A DNA stretch of 8,333 bases from Pseudomonadota bacterium (GTDB lineage: Bacteria; Pseudomonadota; Gammaproteobacteria; Burkholderiales; SG8-39). The stretch is from contig QGUL01000058.1 of NCBI GenBank assembly GCA_003242425.1, positions 1-8,333 of the forward strand, read 5' to 3'. Below the pieces are notes generated by a model. The model did no database searches and was not told the DNA's origin. It worked only from the letters and a program-made list of their open reading frames with translations. Of the stretch, positions 1-5,211 are shown piece after piece. A program made the translations under genes and the position numbers. Position 1 is the stretch's first letter. The number at the start of each line of letters is the position of its first letter.

Positions 1-709
1 CCAGGCGCAGCGCCAGATCGAAAGCCTGCCGCTGCGCGTCGCAGATGGCTTCGGCCTTGAGGCTTTGCGCGCCCCAGAACAGATGAAAGCCTTCGAACGC
101 GAGCCCCGCCGCGCCGATGCGTTCGAGCAGTTGCGGCACGCGTTCGGCATCGACGCCGAAGGGCTTGGCGCCGCCGCCCATCTTCATGCCCGAAGCCTTG
201 AGCTCGAAGTCCGGATTGACGCGCACCGCGACGCGCGCCGGCACGCCGAGCTCGCGCGCGATGCCTTCGAGCAGCTCCACTTCACGGAACGATTCGAGAT
301 TGATCAGCACGCCGGCGGCAACGGCCTGCCGCAATTCCACGGCGGACTTGCCGGGCCCGGCGAAGCTGATGTCCTGCGGATCGGCGCCGGCGTCGAGCGC
401 GATCCGCAATTCGCCCGCGGAGGCGACGTCGAGGCCGTCCACCCAGCGCGCCATATGGCAGACGAGCGCCGGCATCGGATTGGCTTTCATCGCGTAATGC
501 AGCCTCACGCCCGGCAGGGCGGCGCGCAGCGCCTGCACGCGCTCCACGATGAGCCGGCGGTCGTAGGCGTAGAAAGGCGTGCGGCCCGCCGCCTCGGCGA
601 GCAAGGTGAGCGGCTTGCCGCCCACCACCAGACAGCCGTTCTCCACCGGGAACTGCGTCATCGGCGCATGCCGCGGCGCCGAGGCTTGCGCGGGCAGCGG
701 CGCGTTCAT
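1..709 (-). CDS. PLP-dependent decarboxylase, exosortase A system-associated (C-terminus beyond left edge)
   Basis: Fold-type III pyridoxal-phosphate decarboxylase of the ornithine/diaminopimelate/arginine family, resembling the exosortase A-associated group (TIGR03099). Only the N-terminal 236 residues are present; the gene runs off the left edge, so the C-terminal beta domain is missing. Visible motifs are HYAMKANPMP at 71-80, with Lys75 as the expected Schiff-base lysine; DVASAGEL at 94-101; RVNPDFELK at 163-171; PFGVD at 183-187; and GFHLFWGAQ at 207-215, which matches the GFHxxxGSQ strand of the barrel. The ATG at 709-707 overlaps the ligase stop as ATGA, and GGAG lies 7 bases upstream (717-720), so the start is well supported and translation is probably coupled to the ligase. 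The family is known to sit beside the AMP-forming ligase, as here. The substrate is unknown; an amino acid or amino-acid derivative is the natural guess. Confidence 0.92.
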   Translation of the reverse strand, partial: MNAPLPAQASAPRHAPMTQFPVENGCLVVGGKPLTLLAEAAGRTPFYAYDRRLIVERVQALRAALPGVRLHYAMKANPMPALVCHMARWVDGLDVASAGELRIALDAGADPQDISFAGPGKSAVELRQAVAAGVLINLESFREVELLEGIARELGVPARVAVRVNPDFELKASGMKMGGGAKPFGVDAERVPQLLERIGAAGLAFEGFHLFWGAQSLKAEAICDAQRQAFDLALRL

Positions 710-2295
710 GCCGCCGCTCCGAACGCGTGTTTGAACTCGGCCGAAATCGTCTTGCGGTCGAGCTTGCCGTTGGGATTGCGCGGCAGCGGGCCCGGACGCA
801 CGTCGATTTTCGCCGGCACCATGTAGGCCGGCAGATGCGTGCGGCAGGCCATCATGAGCGTGGCCGCGTCGAGCGTGGCGCCGTCCTTCGGCGTGGCGAC
901 GACGACGATCGCCTGGCCGAGCGTGGGATGATCGACCCCGAACGCCACCGCCTCGCCGACGAGCTGCGTGCCGTAAAGCACTTCCTCGATCTCCGTGGGA
1001 CTCACACGGTAGCCCGAGGTCTTGATCATTTCGTCGCGGCGGCCGACGAAATAGAGATAGCCCTCCTCGTCCATGCGCACGGTGTCGCCGGAAAACACCG
1101 CGATCTCCGGCAGCACCAGCCCGGGCTCGCGCCCCGGCAAAGGTTTGTAACGTTCCGCGGTCTTCACCGGGTCGTTCCAGTAACCCATGCCGACCAGCGC
1201 GCCGCGATGCACCAGCTCGCCCGGCTCGTTGGGCGCGCAAGGCGTGCCGTCCTCGCGCAGCACCAGGATTTCGGCGTTGGGAATGGCTTTGCCGATGGAA
1301 TCGGGCCGCCGGTCCACTTCCTCCGGCGGCAGATAGGTGGAGCGGAAGGCCTCGGTGAGGCCGTACATCAGATAGGGTTTGCTGCGCGGCAGCCGCGCCC
1401 GCAGGATTTTGAGCGTTTCCAGGGGCATGCGCCCGCCGGTGTTGGCGAAATAGCGCAGGTGCTCGTCGATGCCTTGCGGCCATTCGAGCTGCGTGAGTTG
1501 AATGTAGAGCGGCGGCACCGCGGTGAGCCCCGTGACGCGATGGCGCACGAGCGCGTTCAGCACGTCGCGCGGCAGGAGATAGTTCAGCAGCGCCACGCTC
1601 GCGCCGGCGTGGAAGGCGGTGGTGAGCTGGCTGAACCCGGCGTCGAAGGAAAGCGGCAGCGCCGCGAGCAGCACGTCGTCGGCGTTGTTCTCGAGATAGG
1701 ACGCCACGCTCTGCGCGCCGCACACCATGTTCCGGTGCGAAAGCACCACGCCCTTGGGCTTGCCGGTGCTGCCCGAGGTGTAGAGGATCGCCAGCATGTC
1801 GGTGTCGATCACGCGATGGCCGGCCCGCTTCGGCGCCTCCATGAACGCTTCCCAGCGATGCAGGTGCAGGTCGGCGACCGGTTCGGGCGCTTCGGCCGCA
1901 CCGCACACCACCACGTGGCGCAGGTCGCGGCATTGCGCGAGCTCCGCGCGCAGGGGATCGAGCCGCTCCCGCGAAGTGATCAGCACGCGCACGTTGCAGT
2001 CGCGCAGGATGTAGCCCACCTGCTCGGCCTTCAACAGCGGATTGACGGGCACGAACACCGCGCCGGCCGCGGCGGTGCCGAAGGAAGCGATCACCGTCTC
2101 GAAACGCTTTTCGAGAAAGATGCCGACGCGCTCGCCGCGCGCCACACCGAGATGCATCAGACCCGAGGCGAAGGCCTCGATCGCCTCGTACAACGCGCCG
2201 TAGTCGAGCGTGCGTTCGCCGTGGATCAACGCGGTGCGTTCGGGCGCGCGCAGGGCGGCGTTGCCCGGAAGGTGATGCAAGAGGGTTTCCATCAT
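706..2295 (-). CDS. AMP-forming acyl-CoA/acyl-ACP ligase, exosortase A system-associated
   Basis: A 529-residue member of the ANL adenylating superfamily, full length, resembling the exosortase A-associated ligase (TIGR03098). It should activate a carboxylate with ATP to an acyl-adenylate and transfer it to a thiol of CoA or a carrier protein. Motifs in order: P-loop YTSGSTGKPKGVVLSH (172-187), YGLTEAF (311-317), SGD with the ribose-binding Asp404, GRRDEMIKTSGYRVSP (418-433) with the hinge and Lys425, and PRNPNGKLDR (505-514) with the catalytic Lys511. Two adjacent ATG codons (2295-2293 and 2292-2290) can start it; the longer is given, and neither has a strong Shine-Dalgarno. It is first in a leftward unit with the decarboxylase, opposite a carrier protein gene on the other side of the intergenic region. 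That makes the carrier a candidate acceptor (inference). The acid substrate cannot be read from the sequence. Confidence 0.95.
   Translation of the reverse strand: MMETLLHHLPGNAALRAPERTALIHGERTLDYGALYEAIEAFASGLMHLGVARGERVGIFLEKRFETVIASFGTAAAGAVFVPVNPLLKAEQVGYILRDCNVRVLITSRERLDPLRAELAQCRDLRHVVVCGAAEAPEPVADLHLHRWEAFMEAPKRAGHRVIDTDMLAILYTSGSTGKPKGVVLSHRNMVCGAQSVASYLENNADDVLLAALPLSFDAGFSQLTTAFHAGASVALLNYLLPRDVLNALVRHRVTGLTAVPPLYIQLTQLEWPQGIDEHLRYFANTGGRMPLETLKILRARLPRSKPYLMYGLTEAFRSTYLPPEEVDRRPDSIGKAIPNAEILVLREDGTPCAPNEPGELVHRGALVGMGYWNDPVKTAERYKPLPGREPGLVLPEIAVFSGDTVRMDEEGYLYFVGRRDEMIKTSGYRVSPTEIEEVLYGTQLVGEAVAFGVDHPTLGQAIVVVATPKDGATLDAATLMMACRTHLPAYMVPAKIDVRPGPLPRNPNGKLDRKTISAEFKHAFGAAA
717..720 (-). 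promoter_or_regulatory. Ribosome binding site of the decarboxylase
   Basis: GGAG on the minus strand, inside the last codons of the ligase and 7 bases before the decarboxylase ATG. Together with the ATGA overlap it fixes that start and suggests translational coupling. Confidence 0.7.
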
Positions 2296-2347
2296 CGGCT
2301 GTGCTCGGGAAGCGGGTGAAGGAACGCTGCAGGGGATGCCTGCGCGT

Positions 2348-2363
2348 TGCACGATGCATGCCG
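2348..2363 (-). promoter_or_regulatory. Possible sigma-54 (-24/-12) promoter for the ligase/decarboxylase unit
   Basis: Read on the minus strand the element is CGGCATGCATCGTGCA. It has GG at 2362-2361 and GC at 2350-2349 separated by exactly 10 bases, and matches 9 of the 12 specified positions of the consensus TGGCACG-N4-TTGCA. It would start transcription about 40 bases before the ligase ATG. GG-N10-GC is common by chance in G+C-rich DNA, and this segment also forms a dyad (2349-2371) that could explain the pattern differently. Sigma-54 control with the PrsK/PrsR two-component system is known for PEP-CTERM/exosortase systems, which makes the site plausible but not established. Confidence 0.35.
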
Positions 2364-2371
2364 CATCGCGC
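2349..2371. repeat. Inverted repeat overlapping the candidate sigma-54 element
   Basis: The arms CGATGC (2352-2357) and GCATCG (2363-2368) flank a 5-base loop. The pairing extends past one mismatch by two more G-C pairs (2349-2350 with 2370-2371). It could be an operator, a hairpin, or a by-product of the promoter-like sequence it overlaps. Confidence 0.45.
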
Positions 2372-2436
2372 TGCGAAGATCGGTATGCCGCGAGTCTAGC
2401 GAGCGCATCCCTTCCCTCTTGCAAGGGCAACATATT

Positions 2437-2442
2437 TTGACA
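2437..2442 (+). promoter_or_regulatory. Perfect -35 hexamer (TTGACA) upstream of the carrier protein operon
   Basis: TTGACA lies about 90 bases upstream of the carrier protein start, in the A+T-rich island. No good -10 sits at 16-18 bases. The nearest candidate, CACAAT at 2463-2468 (4 of 6 matches), is 20 bases away. This is either a weak, activator-dependent sigma-70 promoter or a coincidence with the left arm of the dyad, which it overlaps. Confidence 0.3.
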
Positions 2443-2471
2443 ATGTGCACGGGGACGGCCGGCACAATGTC
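2439..2471. repeat. 10-bp inverted repeat with two ACAATGT half-sites, possible operator
   Basis: The left arm GACAATGTGC (2439-2448) and right arm GCACAATGTC (2462-2471) pair at 9 of 10 positions across a 13-base spacer; the only mismatch is the centre A-A. Because each core is itself nearly self-complementary (ACA-N-TGT), ACAATGT also reads as a direct repeat 24 bases apart. It lies midway between the divergent operons, roughly 100 to 135 bases upstream of the start predicted from the sigma-54-like element. That distance is typical for enhancer-binding protein sites. Confidence 0.5.
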
Positions 2472-2518
2472 GCTCTCGTACGTCATGGCGCTTGCATGAC
2501 GATCGACGTCCTCGCAAC

Positions 2519-2525
2519 AGGGAGA
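2519..2525 (+). promoter_or_regulatory. Ribosome binding site selecting the TTG start of the carrier protein
   Basis: AGGGAGA, with GGAG ending 9 bases before TTG at 2534. No ATG or GTG in the same frame has comparable support: the upstream in-frame ATG-like starts would add an Arg-rich leader unlike carrier proteins. Confidence 0.7.
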
Positions 2526-2533
2526 AGCGCGCG

Positions 2534-2818
2534 TTGGCTATCAGACAACAGGTTGCCGCAACGCTCGAAAGCGTGCTCGGTATCGACGGAAGACTGGCGC
2601 ATGCCGCCGACGACACGCCGCTGCTCGGCGCCATTCCGGAGCTCGACTCGATGGCCGTCGCGAACGTGCTCACGGCGCTGGAAGAGCAGTTCGGTTTCCT
2701 CATCGAGGACGACGAAATCGACGGTTCGGCCTTCGCCACGCTGGGCAGCCTGGTTGCCTTCGTGCAAGCCAAGCTCGATGCCGAACAACGAAACCCGCTT
2801 TCCCTGCCGCAAAGCTGA
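2534..2818 (+). CDS. Acyl carrier protein
   Basis: A 94-residue free-standing carrier protein. From the TTG start it has the usual four-helix ACP pattern: an amphipathic first helix (QQVAATLESVLGI), a loop, then ELDSMAVANVL with Ser39 as the phosphopantetheine attachment site at the head of helix II. Next come LEEQFGFLIEDDEI and a final helix, TLGSLVAFVQAKL. The acidic DDEID segment and DSM motif are typical. It should carry an acyl or aminoacyl group as a thioester in the cytoplasm after modification by a phosphopantetheinyl transferase not in the window. It begins the rightward operon, and the next gene starts inside its 3' end. Position opposite the adenylating ligase suggests the ligase loads it (inference). 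The TTG is chosen on the Shine-Dalgarno; a longer frame from 2492 is possible but poorly supported. Confidence 0.9.
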   Translation: MAIRQQVAATLESVLGIDGRLAHAADDTPLLGAIPELDSMAVANVLTALEEQFGFLIEDDEIDGSAFATLGSLVAFVQAKLDAEQRNPLSLPQS

Positions 2819-3626
2819 TTCCGTTTCCGTGGACGCGTTCTATCTTCCGACCGAGCGCGGTCAACGCTTCTGCGTACTGCATCCGGCCGAGGGCACCCGG
2901 CGCGGCGCGGTGCTGTACGTGCATCCCTTCGGCGACGAAATGAACAAGTCGCGCCGCATGGCCGCGCTGCAGGCGCGAGCCTTCGCGCGCAGCGGCTGGG
3001 ACGTGCTGCAGATCGACTTGTACGGCTGCGGGGACAGTTGCGGCGAGTTCCGCGACGCCACCTGGGAAACCTGGATCGGCGACGTGCGCACGGCCTGGGA
3101 GTGGATGGAACGGCGTACGCAGGCGCCGGTGTGGTTGTGGGGCCTGCGCACCGGCTGCCTGCTCGCCGTCGCCGCCGCGCGTGCGCGCGCCGCGCCGGCG
3201 CAACTGCTGTTCTGGCAGCCGGTGCTGTCCGGACAACGCTATCTGCAGCAGTTTTTGCGCACGCGCCTCGCCGGCGAGGCGATCGAGGGCCAGGCGCGGC
3301 GCGATACGGCGGCGCTGCGCGAGGCGCTCGCGCGCGATGGCGTGCTGGAGGTGAGCGGCTATGCGCTGTCGGCGGATCTCGCGCAAGGCATGAATACCGC
3401 ATGGCTGGAGATGCCGCCGCGCGGGAGCGAAGTGCGCTGGATCGAAGTGCTGCCCCATGCCGGGCAGCCGCTCAGCGAAGCCGCGCAAAGGCAGGCGGCA
3501 TTGTGGAACGGCGACGGCTGTCGCACGAGCACGACGACAACGGTCGGGCCGCCCTTCTGGCAGACACAGGAAATCAGCGAATGTCCGGCATTGATCGCCT
3601 CCACCATTTCTTCGATGCCGCAGTAG
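2778..3626 (+). CDS. Alpha/beta hydrolase, exosortase A system-associated, hydrolase 2 type
   Basis: A 282-residue alpha/beta-hydrolase-fold protein resembling the exosortase A-associated hydrolase 2 family (TIGR03101). Recognisable parts are VLYVHPFGDEMNKSRRMA (45-62, strand and oxyanion loop), LQIDLYGCGDSCGEF (77-91), VWLWGLRTGCLLA (118-130) and the C-terminal PPFWQTQEISECPAL (258-271). The nucleophile elbow reads GLRTG (122-126): where GxSxG would put Ser there is Arg124, so a classical serine hydrolase mechanism is not supported. I recall GLR as usual for this family, so this is probably a family trait rather than decay. No signal peptide is seen, so it is likely cytoplasmic. The ATG at 2778 overlaps the carrier gene by 41 bases; GTG at 2829 fits the family N-terminus (VDAFYLP) about as well. 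Neither has a good ribosome site. Substrate unknown. Confidence 0.88.
   Translation: MPNNETRFPCRKADSVSVDAFYLPTERGQRFCVLHPAEGTRRGAVLYVHPFGDEMNKSRRMAALQARAFARSGWDVLQIDLYGCGDSCGEFRDATWETWIGDVRTAWEWMERRTQAPVWLWGLRTGCLLAVAAARARAAPAQLLFWQPVLSGQRYLQQFLRTRLAGEAIEGQARRDTAALREALARDGVLEVSGYALSADLAQGMNTAWLEMPPRGSEVRWIEVLPHAGQPLSEAAQRQAALWNGDGCRTSTTTTVGPPFWQTQEISECPALIASTISSMPQ
3568..3573 (+). promoter_or_regulatory. Ribosome binding site for the upstream start of hydrolase 1
   Basis: AGGAAA, with AGGA ending 9 bases before ATG 3581, within the hydrolase 2 coding sequence. It favours ATG 3581 over GTG 3635, which has no such site. It also encodes conserved Gln-Glu residues of hydrolase 2, so its presence may be coincidental. 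Confidence 0.5.
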
Positions 3627-4483
3627 CGCCCGGCGTGACCGAACGGCCACTGCTGTTCGAGTGCAAAGGCGAGCAGCTGCTGGGCGTCCTGGCGCAGCCC
3701 GAACGGTCCTGCGACTGCGGCGTGCTGATCATCGTCGGCGGGCCGCAATACCGGGCGGGCAGCCACCGCCAGTTCGTCACGCTCGCACGGCATCTTGCGG
3801 CGGCGGGCTATGCCTCGCTGCGTTTCGATTACCGCGGCATGGGCGACAGCGGCGGCGACGCACGCGACTTTCGCGAGACGGCGGCCGACATCGCCGCGGC
3901 CTTGCGGGCTTTCGCCGCGGCTGCGCCGCACGTGCGGCGTTTCGTGCTGTTCGGGCTGTGCGATGCGGCTTCGGCGGCGCTGATGCACGGCGCGGCATTG
4001 CCGCAGGTCGCGGGCATGGCGTTGCTCAATCCCTGGGTGCGCAGCGAGACGACGCTGGCACGCGCCCAGGTCAAACACTATTACCGCGCACGTCTCGCCG
4101 ACCCCGCTTTCTGGCGCAAGCTGTGCGCAGGCGAAGTGAAGCTGGGCGACACGGCCGCCGCTTTCGCGCGGCGGCTGGGCGTCGCGCTGCGGCCCGCGGT
4201 GCGGCCGCGCGGGGATTTCCGCGAGAAGATGGCCGACGGCATGCTGCGCTTCCGCGGGCCGGTGCTAGTCGTGCTAAGCGGCAGGGATCTCACGGCGCAG
4301 GAATTCCGCGAACACGTCGCAAGCGACCGCGCCTGGCAAAAAGCGTTGCTGCGCGCCGAGGTGACGCGCATCGATATCGAGGAGGCCGATCACACTTTTT
4401 CGCGTGCGGCATGGCGCGAGCGCCTGCACCGCGTGCTGCTCGACTGGCTCGACGGCCATTGCCGCGGACGGGAGGCCGCATGA
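3581..4483 (+). CDS. Alpha/beta hydrolase, exosortase A system-associated, hydrolase 1 type
   Basis: A 300-residue alpha/beta hydrolase resembling the exosortase A-associated hydrolase 1 family (TIGR03100). Landmarks: LIIVGGPQYRAGSHRQF (49-65), RFDYRGMGDSGGDARDF (81-97), FVLFGLCDAASAALM (121-135), VLSGRDLTAQEF (231-242) and EEADHTFSR (267-275). The elbow GLCDA puts Cys127 in the nucleophile position, and Asp236 and His271 fit the acid and base of the triad. A Cys-His-Asp triad is known in dienelactone hydrolases, so catalysis is plausible, in contrast to hydrolase 2. ATG 3581 has an AGGA site and overlaps hydrolase 2 by 46 bases. GTG 3635 lies 8 bases after the hydrolase 2 stop and fits the usual family N-terminus (TERPLLFECKG). 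Either is possible. The stop overlaps the next start as ATGA. A role in releasing or transferring an acyl group from the carrier protein is inference. Confidence 0.9.
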   Translation: MSGIDRLHHFFDAAVAPGVTERPLLFECKGEQLLGVLAQPERSCDCGVLIIVGGPQYRAGSHRQFVTLARHLAAAGYASLRFDYRGMGDSGGDARDFRETAADIAAALRAFAAAAPHVRRFVLFGLCDAASAALMHGAALPQVAGMALLNPWVRSETTLARAQVKHYYRARLADPAFWRKLCAGEVKLGDTAAAFARRLGVALRPAVRPRGDFREKMADGMLRFRGPVLVVLSGRDLTAQEFREHVASDRAWQKALLRAEVTRIDIEEADHTFSRAAWRERLHRVLLDWLDGHCRGREAA

Positions 4484-5211
4484 ATCCGCTGTCCGGCGCG
4501 CCGGGCCGCCGGTGGCGGCCGATTCCCGGGCTGCCGCCCGGCGAGGCGCTGTTCTACGGCACCGCCCGCCTCGCGCAGAAACTGAGCGCACAGCGCGTGC
4601 GCGTGGTGCGCTACCGCCTCACCGCGCAACCCGTGGCGCAGGCGCCGCTCTTGCCCGCACGGGCGCATTCCGCGGTGCGCGTCGAACGGCTCGCGCCCGA
4701 TCATCCGCTCGCCGCGCAACTGGTTGCGCAGTCGCCGCGTCCGGCCGAGGTGATCCGCCGCCGCTTCGCGCACGGCGCGCATTGCTACGCCGCCTTCAAG
4801 GAAGAACGCAGCCTGCTCGGTTTCCTGTGGCTGCAGTACGGCGCCTACGACGAGGACGAGGTGCGCTGCCTGTTCGTGCCGCAACCGGAAGGACAGGCGG
4901 CCTGGGACTTCGACGTCTGGGTCCATCCCGCGCACCGCGCGAGCCGCGTATTCGTCCGGCTCTGGGATGCGGCCTTCGCCGACCTGCGCACGCGCGGCGT
5001 GCGCTGGACCATGAGCCGCGTCAACGCCTACAACCCGGAATCGCTGCATTCGCACCGCCGGCTCGGCGCGGTGATCCTGGGCACTGCGACCTTCTACTGC
5101 GCCGGCACGCGCCAATGGCTGCTTCTGGAGGACAGTCCCTGCCTGCGCCGCGCGCACGACCTGGACGGCCGGCCGGTGTTGCACATCCATCCGCCGCAGG
5201 ACGCCGCATGA
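4480..5211 (+). CDS. GNAT-like N-acyltransferase of the exopolysaccharide cluster
   Basis: A 243-residue protein with a C-terminal GNAT-like fold and a basic N-terminus of about 60 residues that I do not recognise. The GNAT part runs from about 65 to 215. HCYAAFKEERSLLGFLWLQ (101-119) looks like beta2-beta3, and AWDFDVWVHPAHRASR (141-156) like beta4 plus the acyl-CoA pyrophosphate loop. NAYNPESLHSHRRLGA (182-197) matches the Asn-Ser-Leu-LG pattern of the final helix. The loop HRASRVF departs from the canonical Q/R-x-x-G-x-G/A, so cofactor binding may be altered or use a carrier protein instead of CoA. GGGAGG lies 4 bases before the ATG, which overlaps the hydrolase 1 stop as ATGA. Placed between carrier/hydrolase genes and glycosyltransferases, it is a candidate for moving an acyl group onto an amino sugar, but this is inference. 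GNAT superfamily membership is likely; the substrate is unknown. Confidence 0.75.
   Translation: MNPLSGAPGRRWRPIPGLPPGEALFYGTARLAQKLSAQRVRVVRYRLTAQPVAQAPLLPARAHSAVRVERLAPDHPLAAQLVAQSPRPAEVIRRRFAHGAHCYAAFKEERSLLGFLWLQYGAYDEDEVRCLFVPQPEGQAAWDFDVWVHPAHRASRVFVRLWDAAFADLRTRGVRWTMSRVNAYNPESLHSHRRLGAVILGTATFYCAGTRQWLLLEDSPCLRRAHDLDGRPVLHIHPPQDAA

Larger units (their letters stand above)
2296..2533. promoter_or_regulatory. Divergent intergenic regulatory region between ligase and carrier protein operons
   Basis: This 238-bp stretch separates two divergent units and is the only sizeable non-coding segment in the window. It contains an A+T-rich island (2430-2445), unusual here, with a perfect TTGACA hexamer. 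It also holds two inverted repeats (2349-2371 and 2439-2471), an 8-bp palindrome CTTGCAAG at 2418-2425, and a sigma-54-like element on the minus strand. Open frames crossing it have no family resemblance and no supported start, so I treat it as non-coding. It must carry the promoters for both operons. Confidence 0.8.

Noticed and set aside
65..826. Plus-strand frame opposite the decarboxylase
   Set aside because: The minus strand here encodes clear PLP-decarboxylase motifs (HYAMKANPMP, GFHLFWGAQ); the plus-strand frame has none and crosses into the ligase gene.
727..2319. Long open frame (530 codons) on the plus strand opposite the ligase
   Set aside because: Its His/Arg/Ala-rich translation has no family motifs and mirrors the clearly real ligase on the minus strand; a typical shadow frame of G+C-rich DNA.
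2451..2474. Possible sigma-54 site on the plus strand (GGCAC...GC) for the carrier protein operon
   Set aside because: GG at 2461-2462 and GC at 2472-2473 are 9 rather than 10 bases apart, and none of the other GG dinucleotides I checked there gave the right spacing.
2292..2486. Short minus-strand frame (64 codons) filling the intergenic region
   Set aside because: No Shine-Dalgarno, no recognisable pattern, and it covers the dyads and promoter-like elements; non-coding regulation explains the region better.
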